Notes: generated by a model not told the origin, from the letters alone. Positions 1 to 9,054 are shown, numbered from the stretch's first letter. The stretch is DNA of 64,000 nt from Phenylobacterium sp. (GCA_020402745.1 JADBYZ010000004.1:82088-146087), one strand, 5' to 3'. Made by a program: numbers and translations.

Positions 1-1683
1 GGCGAACTTGGAGCCGCCCCAGGAGGGCATCTTGGGATCGGAGGCCCGGGCGGGCCGGACCAGGACGTCCATGCCGGTGATCCCCGCCAGGCTCCAGACC
101 TGGCCGGCGAAGACGAAGGTGTCCCCCGGGTCCAGCATCTCGAAATAGCCTTCCTCGATCTCCCCGATCTTGCGCCCGCCCACCAGGCGCGCGCCCTGGG
201 CGATGCGGACCGAAAGCATTTCCGGCGACAGGATGGCGCCCAGGTTCAGCCGGTGACGCCGGGCGGTCTCGCCATTGCGCACGGTCCAGAGGCCCTCGGG
301 GTTGCGCACCAGCCGGCGGAAGCGGTCGTAGGCCTGCAGGGCGTAGCCGCCTGTCGCAGTCAGATCGAGGGTGAGGTCAAAGTCCGCGGCGGACAGGTCC
401 CGGAAGGGCCCGGCGGTCCTCACCTCGGCCAGCAGGGCGGCCTCGTCGAAAGGCTCGGCGCAGGCGCAGCCCAGCAGGTGCTGGGCCAGGACGTCCAGGG
501 CGCCGGTCCTCAGGGGTTCGCCATCCAGCCGGTTCTCGGCGATGCACTCCCGGGCCGCCTGGCACTCCAGGGTCTCGAACCGGTTGGCGGGCACGAAGAA
601 GGCGCGGCTGGGTTCATCCAGGCGGTGATTGGCCCGGCCGATCCTCTGCACCATCCGGCTGGCGCCCTTGGGCGAGGCCAGCTGGATGACCAGGTCCACG
701 TCGCCCCAGTCAATGCCCAGGTCCAGGGTGGAGGTGCAGACCACGGCCTTCAGCTCGCCCCGGGCCATGGCGGCCTCGACCTTCCGCCTCTGCTCGGGCG
801 CCAGGCTTCCGTGGTGCAGGGCGATGGGCAGGCCGTCATCGTTCAGCTTCCAGAGCTCCTGGAAGGCGAACTCGGCCTGGAAGCGGGTGTTGACGAAGAC
901 CAGAGCCGTCCGGGCCTTGCGGATGGCGTCGTAGACCTCGGCCATGGCGTGCTGGGCCGTGTGCCCGGCCCAGGGCGTGCGTCCGTTGGACAGAAGAAGG
1001 TCCACCTCGGGCGGGGCGCCGGGCGGCCCCCGGACCAGGTCCACGGGCCGGTCGCCGCAGCCCATCCAGCGGCGAATGACATCCGGGTCGTCCACGGTCG
1101 CCGAAAGGCCGATCCGCCGCATCCCCGGCGCCAGGGCCGAAAGGCGGGCCAGGCCCAGGGACAAAAGGTCTCCCCGCTTGGAGGCGTGCAGGGCGTGGAT
1201 CTCGTCGATGACCACGCAGGCCAGGTCCTCGAAATAGAGGCGCGAGCCCTCCCAGGCGCAGAACAGGGCCAGCTGTTCAGGGGTGGTGAGCAGGATGTCG
1301 GGGGGGTGGACCTTTTGCCTCTGGCGGCGGGCGATCCCGGTGTCGCCCGTCCGGCTCTCGGCGGTGACGTCCAGGCCGATCTCGCGGATCGGCCGGGAAA
1401 GGTTGCGCTCGACATCCACGGCCAGGGCCTTGAGGGGCGAGATGTAGAGGGTGTGGACGCCGCGCCGGGCCTCCCGCGGCTGTCCGGCCAGCTCCACCAG
1501 GCTGGGCAGGAAGCCGGCCAGGGTCTTGCCGCCCCCCGTCGGGGCGATCAGCAGGGCGTCCCGGCCCGCCTGCGCCCGGGCCACCATCTCCAGCTGGTGG
1601 GCGCGCGGCGACCAGCCCTGGGCCGCGAACCAGTCAGCAAAACGGGAGGGCAGGAGGCGGGAATCCGCGGCGGCGTCGGCCAT
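1..1683 (-). CDS. Lhr-type / ligase-associated DEXH-box helicase (3' end beyond window)
   Basis: A superfamily 2 helicase of the Lhr group, ATP-dependent and probably acting in DNA repair; in many alphaproteobacteria this family accompanies a DNA ligase/exonuclease set. The visible 561 codons show Walker A APTGGGKT (about residues 47-54), DEIH box (160-163), motif III LSAT, motif V TSTLDLGIDWG and motif VI QRIGRANHR, followed by the start of the winged-helix/Lhr core region. The reading frame is open to the left edge, so the C-terminus is missing. The ATG at 1683 begins 40 nt after the stop codon of the dioxygenase gene; I see no convincing Shine-Dalgarno sequence at ideal distance, so the start is likely but not certain. 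The family call is firm, the exact repair role is inferred. Confidence 0.9.
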   Translation of the reverse strand, partial: MADAAADSRLLPSRFADWFAAQGWSPRAHQLEMVARAQAGRDALLIAPTGGGKTLAGFLPSLVELAGQPREARRGVHTLYISPLKALAVDVERNLSRPIREIGLDVTAESRTGDTGIARRQRQKVHPPDILLTTPEQLALFCAWEGSRLYFEDLACVVIDEIHALHASKRGDLLSLGLARLSALAPGMRRIGLSATVDDPDVIRRWMGCGDRPVDLVRGPPGAPPEVDLLLSNGRTPWAGHTAQHAMAEVYDAIRKARTALVFVNTRFQAEFAFQELWKLNDDGLPIALHHGSLAPEQRRKVEAAMARGELKAVVCTSTLDLGIDWGDVDLVIQLASPKGASRMVQRIGRANHRLDEPSRAFFVPANRFETLECQAARECIAENRLDGEPLRTGALDVLAQHLLGCACAEPFDEAALLAEVRTAGPFRDLSAADFDLTLDLTATGGYALQAYDRFRRLVRNPEGLWTVRNGETARRHRLNLGAILSPEMLSVRIAQGARLVGGRKIGEIEEGYFEMLDPGDTFVFAGQVWSLAGITGMDVLVRPARASDPKMPSWGGSKFA

Positions 1684-1723
1684 GCTGCGGTTCTAGCATG
1701 TTCCCCTTCCGTTCAAAGGGGGA

Positions 1724-2656
1724 TCAGGCGTCCGCCAGGGTCTCGAGCCGGGTCGCCCAGTAGTCGGCGTCATAGTCCGGGTCGCCGGTCAGGTAGCGCC
1801 AGAGCTTGACCCGGTTCAGCAGCTCCAGCCGGCTGGTGTCGTTCTCGTGCCAGGGCTCGGGGGTCATCAGGATCTGCTCGACAGAGGGCGGCAGGGGCCC
1901 CTTGAGGTAGAAGATCGGGCGCTGGGCGTCCTGCGGCTTCAGGGTCGAGACGTCGAACTGGCGGACCTGGGAGCGCGAGGGGTTGATGCGCACCTTGAAC
2001 ATGGTCCGGGTGTGGTCCGAGACGTTCACCCCGCCGCCATGCCAGATGCCCGAATGCAGGAAGAGCAGGGTCCCGCCCTCGCAGACCATGTGTTGTTGAC
2101 CGCGGATGTTCTGGTAGCGGGCGATGGCCGCCTCGCTGACCTTGCGCAGGTGGCTGCCCGGCAGGAAGCGGGTGCCGCCCATCTCCCGGGTCACCGTGTG
2201 CGGGTAGTACATGATCTGGATGTCGAAGGCCCGCCGGGGGTCGATGGTGGAGTCCTGGTGGTAGTGCTGCGAGACGTTCTCGCCGCCGCTGGCCTCATGG
2301 TAGGCGGGCGGGAAGGTCACGTGCAGGAAGTGGTGGTCGAAGACCGGGTCCTCGCCCACCAGGCTGCGGATCGCGCCGCTCACCAGGGGCAGGTCGAGGA
2401 GGCGCTTCAGGGCCGTGCCCTCGGGATAGGCCTGCGCCAGGGCCACCCCGGCCGGGACCTGCGGCACGCCGGCCCGGGCCAGCATCTCGCCATAGGTGCG
2501 CCTCATCTTCTGGCCAGGGCGGGGCGGGTCGATGTCGCCCATCTCTTCCAGGAACTGGCGGTTGATGTCTTCGGGGACGACGCCGTCAAAGCGCAGGAAG
2601 CCGCGGGCGGCGAAGCTGGCCATGGCCTCGGCGGACAGCAGGGGCAGGTCGTTCAT
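1724..2656 (-). CDS. Phytanoyl-CoA dioxygenase (PhyH) family protein
   Basis: A 310-residue Fe(II)/2-oxoglutarate-dependent oxygenase of the PhyH family. The metal triad is visible: the HxD pair in a YHQDST segment and the distal His in GIWHGGG, with an Arg further on (RTMFKVR) suited to bind 2-oxoglutarate. The family hydroxylates many small molecules and the substrate here cannot be read from sequence. The start MNDLPLL is chosen because its ATG overlaps the stop of the upstream small gene as ATGA (2653-2656), indicating translational coupling; a longer frame upstream has the composition of antisense noise. The partner gene of unknown function may help identify the substrate. Confidence 0.88.
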   Translation of the reverse strand: MNDLPLLSAEAMASFAARGFLRFDGVVPEDINRQFLEEMGDIDPPRPGQKMRRTYGEMLARAGVPQVPAGVALAQAYPEGTALKRLLDLPLVSGAIRSLVGEDPVFDHHFLHVTFPPAYHEASGGENVSQHYHQDSTIDPRRAFDIQIMYYPHTVTREMGGTRFLPGSHLRKVSEAAIARYQNIRGQQHMVCEGGTLLFLHSGIWHGGGVNVSDHTRTMFKVRINPSRSQVRQFDVSTLKPQDAQRPIFYLKGPLPPSVEQILMTPEPWHENDTSRLELLNRVKLWRYLTGDPDYDADYWATRLETLADA

Positions 2657-2928
2657 GCGCCGGTCTCCACGATCTGTTCGAACAGGAACTCGTACTTCAG
2701 GTAGGCGAGGTCGAACTCCTCGCCCCGGGCGTGAGGCAGGAGGGGCGAGGCCTGGATCAGCCGCCAGCCGTCGCGCAGGGCGTGCAGACCGGTGGGATAG
2801 GGCGGGGCGTCCTCGTCGCCGGCCATGCGCCGGGTCTCTCCGGTTCCGTCCCACAGGGACCAGCCGACGACGACCGAATCCAACGCCGAATTGGCCAGAT
2901 AGAGCGCCAGCACCTTCTGTCTCAGCAT
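2653..2928 (-). CDS. Conserved small protein of unknown function, coupled to PhyH gene
   Basis: A 91-residue protein that I cannot assign. It has a hydrophobic N-terminal third (LALYLANSAL), an acidic middle and a C-terminal segment ending in LKYEFLFEQIVE; no cysteines, no signal peptide and no recognised motif. It starts at an ATG preceded by a GGGAGGA Shine-Dalgarno sequence at short spacing, and its stop codon overlaps the dioxygenase start by four bases, so the two are made together. A plausible but unproven idea is an accessory or substrate-handling subunit for the oxygenase. Confidence 0.72.
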   Translation of the reverse strand: MLRQKVLALYLANSALDSVVVGWSLWDGTGETRRMAGDEDAPPYPTGLHALRDGWRLIQASPLLPHARGEEFDLAYLKYEFLFEQIVETGA

Positions 2929-2982
2929 GCGTCCTCCCGCGTGGCCGACAGCATGGGCAGGCCCTGCGCCTGTGTCCAGCGC

Positions 2983-5754
2983 TCAGCCGCCGGCCAGGAA
3001 GTCCCGCGTCGCCTCCAGGACCTCCACCAGGGTCAGGCGGCGGACCTCCACCCCTTCCGGCAGGGCGCCGAACAGGCGGGTGGGGGTGGCGGCGTCCAGC
3101 ATGACGAAGACGCCCCGGTCATCCTGGCGACGGATCAGGCGGCCAAAGGCCTGGGCGATGCGTCCCCGGGTGATGGCGTCGTCCCAGCCGTTCCCGAAGC
3201 GGGCCCGCCGCGCCTTGTGCAGCAGGTCCGGCCGGGGCCAGGGCGCCCGGTCGAAGGCCAGCAGGCGCAGGCTGCGGCCCGGCACGTCGACCCCGTCGCG
3301 GACAGCGTCCGTGCCCAGCAGGCAGGAGTCGACCTCAGCCCGGAAGATGTCCACCAGGGCGCCGACCTCCAGGGGGTCCACATGCTGGGCGTAGAGGGAC
3401 AGGCCCCGGTCGCCGAGGGGGGCGGCGATCTGCTCATGCACCGCCCGCAGCCTTCGGATGGCGGTGAACAGGCCAAGGCCGCCGCCGCCCGCGGACAGGA
3501 AGAGCTCGCGCATGGCCGCGCCGACCTGCCGCGCGTCGTTCTTGCTGACGTCGGTGACGACAAAGGCCCGGGCGCAGGCGGCGTAGTTGAAGGGCGAGGC
3601 GAGGCGCAGGTGGGCCGGTGGCGAGGCCAGGCGGCGCCCCCCGGACCGGAGTTCGGCCAGGGCGAAGGGGTCCTCCGCGGCGCTGTCCGTCAGGGTGGCG
3701 GACGTCACGAGCACCCCGTGCGCCGGCTCCAACACGGTGCGCACCAGGGGTTCGGTGGGGTCGACCCAATGGCGGCGGAAGGCGGCGTCCGCCAGCCGGC
3801 CGCTGATCACCACCCCCTCGAACCAGTCGACGAAATCGGGATCGTCCCCCGCCACCTCGGCGTCGAGGGTCGACAGCATGCCGCGCCAGGCGGGCAGGGT
3901 CATGCGCGCCCGGCGGTCCAGGCCCCGCAGCACGCCCTCGATCCGTCCGCGCTCGGCGCCGGTCAGGGTCTCGGCGCCCTGGTCGAGCAGGTCCTCCAGC
4001 GTCCGGGTCAGGGCCAGGAGGGGCGCCTCGATGTCCGCGAGGGCCGAGGCGACCGCGCGGGCGGCGGCGACGGCCTCGGGCAGGGCGGGCCGTGCGGCGC
4101 AGGCGGGCGCCAGGTCGGTGGGCTCGGCGCGGGCCCGCAGCTGGACGGCCATGGCCGCCAGGAAGGCCTCGATAGGCCCCTGCGGCGCCTTAGGGTCCCC
4201 CGAGGCCAGCCGGCCGCTCCAGCCTTCGGACGGCAGGCGGCTGGCGGCGTGGACCACATCGTTCAGCGCCTGCCGGGCGGGCCCTTCGGCGCCCACCAGG
4301 TCGCCCAGCCGCGCCTCCAGCCCCCGGCCCCGGCGCCCGCGTCGTTCCGATCCCCGGATCCAGCGCCTCAGCTCGGCGGTCTCCTGGCCGGACAGGGCTG
4401 TGGAGAAGGCGGCGTCAGCAGCGTCGAACAGATGATGGCCCTCGTCGAACACCACCCGGCGCAGCCGCGTGGTCTCGGAGTCTTCCGGTGCGCCCCGGCC
4501 GGCCCGGGCGCCGTCGAAGGCCGCCTGGGCCATGACCAGGGCGTGGTTGGCGATGACGATGTCGGCCCGGCGCGAGGCCCGGATGGCCTTCTCCACAAAG
4601 CAGGTCCGGTAGTGCGGGCAGCCGGCGTGGATGCACTCTCCCCGCCGGTCGACCAGGTTGCCCGCCGCCGCCTGCCCAGCGGGCGGGACGGCGAACAGGC
4701 CTGGCAGCCAGGCGGGGAAGTCGCCTCCCGTCATGTCGCCATCGCGACTGACCCGGATCCAGCGGGCGGTCAGGCCCAGGCCGATCAGGTCCGCCGCCCC
4801 CAGCTGGGCGGTGTTGACCAGGTCCTGGAAGTTCAGGAGGCAGAGATAGTTCTCGCGGCCCTTGCGCACGACGGCCCGGCGCGCCCGCTCGGCCGGGTCG
4901 GGAAAAAGGACGGCGCTTTCCCGCTCGATCTGCCGCTGCAGGGCGCGGGTGTAGGTGGAGATCCAGACCGAGGGGCCGTTCGCCTCGGCCCAGAGGGAGG
5001 CGGGCGCGAGGTAGCCGAGGGTCTTGCCGATCCCGGTCCCGGCCTCGGCCAGCAGCATGTTGGGTTCGTTCTCGCGGTCGCGCGGCCGGAAGACGAAGGC
5101 GGCCTCGCGGGCGTACTCGGCCTGGGCCGTCCGGGCCTCATCGAGGCCGGCCCGCTCCAGGAGTTCCCCCAGCCGGCGGACGGCGGCTTCGGGCGAGACC
5201 GGGACGCTTCCCGGATCGCTGGCCGGTCCCGGGTCCTCCCATTCCTCCAGCCGCGCCCAGACGTCGAGGCCCGAGCTGCGGAAGGCGTTGGAGACGGGGC
5301 GGGAGCGCAGGGCGGCGACGACGGCTTCACCCCAGGCCCAGCCGCCCCGCGCCAGGGTCTCGGCCACCGCCAGGGCTTCCTCGCGGGAGGGCGTGGGAGC
5401 GTCTGCGAGCTCGTCCAGCAACCGCTGGGCGACCCGGGCGAGGGCGACGGCCATCTCCTCGGGACCGACCGGCTCGGGATCTCCCATGGCCAAGGCGAGG
5501 CCGGCGGCGGAGGGCGCCGTGAAGGCGCCGGGGCGGACGAAGGCGAAGAGCTCCAGGGCGTCCAGCAGGCGCGGCGAGCGGGGCGGAGGGGCGGCGCCCA
5601 GCCGGCGTGCGGTGAGCGTGGCATGGGTGACCAGCAGCCGGTCCTGCGCGAACCGCTCCCGGGCCTCGGCGGGGACCAGCCGGACAGCGCCCCCGGCGCC
5701 GGAGAGGGCGGCCTTGGGACCCGGCAGGACGACGAGGGCGGGCGGAAGGGTCAC
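2983..5754 (-). CDS. ATP-dependent helicase, DinG/XPD (Rad3) family with Fe-S cluster
   Basis: A 923-residue superfamily 2 helicase. Walker A is GTGIGKT (about 239-245), the DEAH-type box is DEGH (437-440), and motif VI lies near the C-terminus (QAFGRLIRRQ). Four cysteines between motifs I and II (C305, C374, C379, C385) are spaced as in the Fe-S domain of XPD/DinG helicases. The N-terminal 220 residues precede the helicase core and are less conserved. Expected role: 5'-3' unwinding of damaged DNA, D-loops or R-loops. The GTG start at 5754 has an AGG-type site upstream and lies 56 nt after the SMR exporter stop, so it may be the last gene of the aromatic block transcript. The large frame on the opposite strand is an antisense artefact of GC-rich codon use. 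Confidence 0.92.
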   Translation of the reverse strand: MTLPPALVVLPGPKAALSGAGGAVRLVPAEARERFAQDRLLVTHATLTARRLGAAPPPRSPRLLDALELFAFVRPGAFTAPSAAGLALAMGDPEPVGPEEMAVALARVAQRLLDELADAPTPSREEALAVAETLARGGWAWGEAVVAALRSRPVSNAFRSSGLDVWARLEEWEDPGPASDPGSVPVSPEAAVRRLGELLERAGLDEARTAQAEYAREAAFVFRPRDRENEPNMLLAEAGTGIGKTLGYLAPASLWAEANGPSVWISTYTRALQRQIERESAVLFPDPAERARRAVVRKGRENYLCLLNFQDLVNTAQLGAADLIGLGLTARWIRVSRDGDMTGGDFPAWLPGLFAVPPAGQAAAGNLVDRRGECIHAGCPHYRTCFVEKAIRASRRADIVIANHALVMAQAAFDGARAGRGAPEDSETTRLRRVVFDEGHHLFDAADAAFSTALSGQETAELRRWIRGSERRGRRGRGLEARLGDLVGAEGPARQALNDVVHAASRLPSEGWSGRLASGDPKAPQGPIEAFLAAMAVQLRARAEPTDLAPACAARPALPEAVAAARAVASALADIEAPLLALTRTLEDLLDQGAETLTGAERGRIEGVLRGLDRRARMTLPAWRGMLSTLDAEVAGDDPDFVDWFEGVVISGRLADAAFRRHWVDPTEPLVRTVLEPAHGVLVTSATLTDSAAEDPFALAELRSGGRRLASPPAHLRLASPFNYAACARAFVVTDVSKNDARQVGAAMRELFLSAGGGGLGLFTAIRRLRAVHEQIAAPLGDRGLSLYAQHVDPLEVGALVDIFRAEVDSCLLGTDAVRDGVDVPGRSLRLLAFDRAPWPRPDLLHKARRARFGNGWDDAITRGRIAQAFGRLIRRQDDRGVFVMLDAATPTRLFGALPEGVEVRRLTLVEVLEATRDFLAGG

Positions 5755-5810
5755 TGGCCAGACCTAACCCACCCGGGACTGAAACGGAACGCGCCGTCTC
5801 GGTTCGCCGG

Positions 5811-6140
5811 TCAGGCCTCGGCGCGGGAGAAGAGGCGGATCACCAGAACGCCGGTCAGGATCAGGCCGATCCCCAGGATGGCGGGGACATCGAGCTTCTG
5901 GCGGAAGCCGACCCAGCCGATCGCGGTGATGGCCAGGATGCCCACCCCGGACCAGATGGCGTAACCGATCCCCATCGGGATGGTCCTCTGCGCCTGGGCG
6001 AGACAGTAGAAGGACACCGCCACCAGGGCGATGGCGCCGGCTCCGGGAAGGGGACGGGTGAAGCCCTCGGACAGTTTCAGCAGGCTGGTGCTGACGATTT
6101 CCGTGGCGATGGCCCCGGCCAGCCAGGCATAGCCGCTCAT
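5811..6140 (-). CDS. SMR-family multidrug exporter (EmrE-like)
   Basis: A 109-residue four-helix membrane protein of the small multidrug resistance family. The essential membrane-embedded Glu is at position 14 (GAIATEIV), and the conserved GYAIWSGVG block of helix 3 is present, as is the LKLSEGFT motif after helix 1; this matches EmrE (proton-coupled export of quaternary cations) more than SugE/Gdx. It functions as an antiparallel dimer in the family. Its ATG overlaps the tyrA stop codon (ATGA, 6137-6140), so it is translated with the aromatic amino-acid genes, an unusual metabolic context for a drug exporter. The natural substrate is unknown. Confidence 0.93.
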   Translation of the reverse strand: MSGYAWLAGAIATEIVSTSLLKLSEGFTRPLPGAGAIALVAVSFYCLAQAQRTIPMGIGYAIWSGVGILAITAIGWVGFRQKLDVPAILGIGLILTGVLVIRLFSRAEA

Positions 6141-7078
6141 GCTTTCGGGCCGCCGCCGGACGCCGCCCGGTCACGGCCGAAGTTCGGCTCCGCGCTATCC
6201 TGGCCTGCGGCGACGATGCCCTGGCGGATGTCGCGGGTGCGGGAGAAGAGCTCGAACAGCTTGTCGCCCTCGCCCCAGCGGATGGATCTCGAGAGGGCTT
6301 GCAGGTCCTCGGTGAAGCGGCCGAGGATCTCGAGCACCGCGTCCTTGTTCGCCAGGAAGATGTCCCGCCACATGGTGGGATCCGAGGCGGCGATCCGGGT
6401 GAAGTCCCGGAACCCGCCGGCCGAGTACTTCATCACCTCGGCCCGGGTGACCTCCTCCATGTCGGCGGCGGTGCCGACGATGTTGTAGGCGATCAGGTGG
6501 GGCAGGTGGCTGGTGACCGCCAGGACCAGGTCGTGGTGGGCGGCGTCCATGGTGTCCACCTGGGCGCCGAGGGCGGTCCAGAAGTCCGAGAGCTGGCGGA
6601 CCGCGTCCGCGTACCCGGGCTCGTCGTCCGCCTGGGGGGTCAGGATCACCCAGCGGCCCTGGAACATTTCGGCAAAGCCCGCGGCCGGGCCGGACTGCTC
6701 GGAGCCCGCGATGGGGTGTCCGGGGATGACATAGACCGAAGCGGGGACGGCGGCGCGCAGGGCCTCGGCCACGCTGACCTTGACCGAGCCGACGTCGGTG
6801 ACCGTGGCGCCCGGCTTCAGCGCCGCCGCCGCCGCAGTCGCTGCAGGGCCCATGGCCAGGACCGGCACGGCGAAGACCACCAGGTCGGCGTCGGCCACCG
6901 CCTCGGCCATGTCGCCGGTCACGAGGTCGGCATAGCCCAGAGCGGCGATCTCGGCCCGGTGGGCCTCGCTGGCTTCGCCCACGGCCACGGAACCCACGGC
7001 CCCCGCCGCCCGGGCGGCGCGGATCACCGAGGACCCGATCAGGCCGCAGCCGATCACCGCCATCCGGGCGTAGATCAC
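6137..7078 (-). CDS. tyrA: Prephenate/arogenate (cyclohexadienyl) dehydrogenase
   Basis: Oxidative decarboxylation of prephenate or arogenate in tyrosine synthesis, NAD(P)-dependent, cytosolic. The N-terminal Rossmann motif is VIGCGLIGSS; the catalytic His lies in IPGHPIAGSEQSG and the C-terminal helical domain carries SHLPHLIAYN, both typical of TyrA. I chose the GTG at 7078 because it overlaps the upstream aminotransferase stop as GTGA and gives a normal five-residue lead before the first beta strand; an ATG at 7063 is an alternative. Length (about 313 residues) is normal. No ACT domain is visible, so feedback regulation would differ from Bacillus-type enzymes. Confidence 0.93.
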   Translation of the reverse strand: MIYARMAVIGCGLIGSSVIRAARAAGAVGSVAVGEASEAHRAEIAALGYADLVTGDMAEAVADADLVVFAVPVLAMGPAATAAAAALKPGATVTDVGSVKVSVAEALRAAVPASVYVIPGHPIAGSEQSGPAAGFAEMFQGRWVILTPQADDEPGYADAVRQLSDFWTALGAQVDTMDAAHHDLVLAVTSHLPHLIAYNIVGTAADMEEVTRAEVMKYSAGGFRDFTRIAASDPTMWRDIFLANKDAVLEILGRFTEDLQALSRSIRWGEGDKLFELFSRTRDIRQGIVAAGQDSAEPNFGRDRAASGGGPKA

Positions 7079-8175
7079 GGACGGGTCCCCAGGAATTCGG
7101 CGAGGGCGTCCACCAGGGCCCGGTTGTGCGCCTCCAGCCCGATGGTGATGCGCAGGTGGTCGGGCAGGCCGTAGCCGCCGACCATCCGCGGGATCAGGCC
7201 CCGCGCGCACAGGAAGGCGTCGGCGTCCGCCGCCGTCCGGCCGGGGGTCTTCGGGAAACGGGCGAGGACGAAGTTGGCGCTGGACGCCGTGGTCTCCAGT
7301 CCCAGTCCGCCCAGTTGCTGGGCCAGCCAGGGCCGCCAGGTCCGCACCAGCTCGAGGGACTTCGCCTGGAAGTCCTCGTCCGCCAGGGCGGCGATGGCGG
7401 CGCGCTGGGCGGGGATGGAGACGTTGAACGGCAGGCGGATCCGGTCGATGGCGTCGGCCATGTCCTGCGGCATGTAGGCCCAGCCCACCCTCAGGGCGGC
7501 CAGGCCGTGCAGCTTGGAGAAGGTCCGCGTCATGATGACGTTGGAGAAGTTGCGGACCAGGTCGACCCCGTCCTCGAAATCCGGGTCCTCGGCGAACTCG
7601 GCATAGGCGCCGTCCAGCACCAGGACCACATCGGCGGGCAGGGCCGCATGCAGGCGGCGGATCTCAGAGCCCTTGACCAGGGTGCCCGTCGGGTTGGCGG
7701 GATTGGCCACCCAGACGATGCGGGTCCGCTCATCCACGCAGGCGAGCAGTTCGTCCACGTCGATGCGCAGGTCGATCTCGCGGGCCATGCGCACCTCGCC
7801 CCCCGCCGCGCGGGTGGCGATGGCGAAGGCGCCGAAGCCATGCTCGCCCTGAATGGCGTTGTCGCCGGGCTGGAGGAAGGTCTGGCCGATCAGCTGGAAG
7901 ATCTCGTCCGAGCCGCAGCCGAACAGCAGCCGCTCAGGCTCAAGGCCGTACCTGGCGCTGATCGCCTCACGCAGGGCGTTGCAGCGCCCGTCCGGGTAGA
8001 GGTGCAGCTCGTCGATGGCGGAGGCGAAGGCCGTCTTCGCCTCCGGGCTGGAGCCGAGGATGTTCTCGTTCGCCGAGAGCTTGAGCGGGTGCGCCACCCC
8101 CTCCACCGCGGCCTTGCCGGGCTTATAGGGCGAGATGTCGAGGATGCCCGGCTTGGGCTGGGGACGATCAGTCAT
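7075..8175 (-). CDS. hisC: Histidinol-phosphate / aromatic aminotransferase (HisC family)
   Basis: A 366-residue fold-type I PLP aminotransferase. The PLP Lys is in TRTFSKLHGLAALRVGW, NPANPTGT and the ANEN motif near residue 38 are present, and the C-terminal Arg (HLRITIG) that binds the substrate phosphate or carboxylate is conserved. The family serves histidine synthesis but also transaminates aromatic keto acids. Lying between chorismate mutase and prephenate dehydrogenase, this copy is probably the tyrosine/phenylalanine aminotransferase, possibly with a dual role. An AGGGGA ribosome site sits 5 nt before the ATG; the gap to chorismate mutase is 9 nt. Confidence 0.92.
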   Translation of the reverse strand: MTDRPQPKPGILDISPYKPGKAAVEGVAHPLKLSANENILGSSPEAKTAFASAIDELHLYPDGRCNALREAISARYGLEPERLLFGCGSDEIFQLIGQTFLQPGDNAIQGEHGFGAFAIATRAAGGEVRMAREIDLRIDVDELLACVDERTRIVWVANPANPTGTLVKGSEIRRLHAALPADVVLVLDGAYAEFAEDPDFEDGVDLVRNFSNVIMTRTFSKLHGLAALRVGWAYMPQDMADAIDRIRLPFNVSIPAQRAAIAALADEDFQAKSLELVRTWRPWLAQQLGGLGLETTASSANFVLARFPKTPGRTAADADAFLCARGLIPRMVGGYGLPDHLRITIGLEAHNRALVDALAEFLGTRP

Positions 8176-8184
8176 GGCTTCCCC

Positions 8185-9030
8185 TCAGGTGTCCAGCGGC
8201 GCCGAGGCTGCGCCGATCACGCCGGTCAGCCGCCCGGGCGCCCGGGCGAGGCGTTCGTCGTCGGGCTGGTAATAGCCGCTGAGCTCTAAGAGGCGCAGGC
8301 CGCCGGCGTCCGCCAGGAGCTCCGCGGCGACCCCATCCTTGCTCAGGGTCTCGACCAGCTGGCCCGGCGAGCCGGGGGCGTCGGTGACCCAGTAGGTCCG
8401 GTCCCCGCCGGTCGGGCCGATCTCCACCTCTGCAGCCGCCAGGGCGGTGGGCCGCCCCCAGGCGTTGAGGCAGGGCAGGGCGGCGAAGACGCGCAGGGTG
8501 GGCTCGGCCAGCAACCGGCCCCACCAGGGCGTCCGGGAATCGAGGGCCAGGACCGCAACACCGCCCGGGGTGCGAGCGGCGGTGATGGCGTCCTCGGGAC
8601 GGCTGACAGAAGCGAAGGGCGGGGCGGCGCCGAACCGCATCCGGGCGGCCTCGTGGACCCCCTCCGGCGACGGCCCGCCATAGACGCTGACGTGATAGGG
8701 GCCCTGCCGCGACAGGCTGTCGCTCATGAGCTCGCGCCAGATGCGCACGATCAGGCCTGCGGGCGCCGCCTTGCGGGGCTGGGCGAGAAGATTGCGCAGG
8801 ACCTCGGCTTCCCGAGGGGGCCGCAGGGCGAAGCGACCGCCTTCGCCGGCCGCCGCCTTGGCCGCCGCGACCTCGCCCGCCAGGGCGGCCCGCTCGTCGA
8901 TCAGCTCAAGCAGGCGCCGGTCGACCTCGTCCAGGCGTGCGCGCACGGCCTCGAGGGGGCGTGCGGTCGGCGAGGGTTCAGAGGCGTCCATGTCGGTCCC
9001 GGCGTTCTGGAGGCTTGGGCGATAGGTCAT
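8185..9030 (-). CDS. Chorismate mutase (AroQ type) with C-terminal extension
   Basis: Converts chorismate to prephenate, feeding the two downstream genes. An AroQ-class helical domain occupies roughly residues 25-115 (RLDEVDRRLLELIDERAALAGEVAAAK with the usual Arg/Lys/Glu pattern). The following about 165 residues contain alpha/beta segments reminiscent of the prephenate dehydratase/ACT end of P-proteins, but I do not see the dehydratase TRF catalytic motif, so a bifunctional PheA is unlikely. Start choice is uncertain: the ATG at 9030 lies inside an 8-bp inverted repeat, while the in-frame ATG at 8991 avoids it and still keeps the whole mutase domain. Confidence 0.85.
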   Translation of the reverse strand: MTYRPSLQNAGTDMDASEPSPTARPLEAVRARLDEVDRRLLELIDERAALAGEVAAAKAAAGEGGRFALRPPREAEVLRNLLAQPRKAAPAGLIVRIWRELMSDSLSRQGPYHVSVYGGPSPEGVHEAARMRFGAAPPFASVSRPEDAITAARTPGGVAVLALDSRTPWWGRLLAEPTLRVFAALPCLNAWGRPTALAAAEVEIGPTGGDRTYWVTDAPGSPGQLVETLSKDGVAAELLADAGGLRLLELSGYYQPDDERLARAPGRLTGVIGAASAPLDT

Positions 9031-9048
9031 TGCGCCGGGCGGCGCAAT
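9029..9048. repeat. Inverted repeat ATTGCGCC-GGGC-GGCGCAAT at chorismate mutase start
   Basis: A perfect 8-bp inverted repeat with a 4-nt loop, lying between the acylase stop codon and the first chorismate mutase ATG, whose first two bases are part of the right arm on the minus strand. It has no T-run, so it is not a standard intrinsic terminator for the acylase gene. It could occlude translation from the ATG at 9030 or act as a protein-binding palindrome. Confidence 0.45.
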
Positions 9049-9054
9049 ACCGCG

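Noticed and set aside
2731-5964. 1077-codon open frame on the plus strand
   Set aside because: It runs antisense through the DinG/XPD-type helicase, which has all helicase motifs. Its Gly/Gln/Arg-rich translation has no domain; it is a product of high GC.
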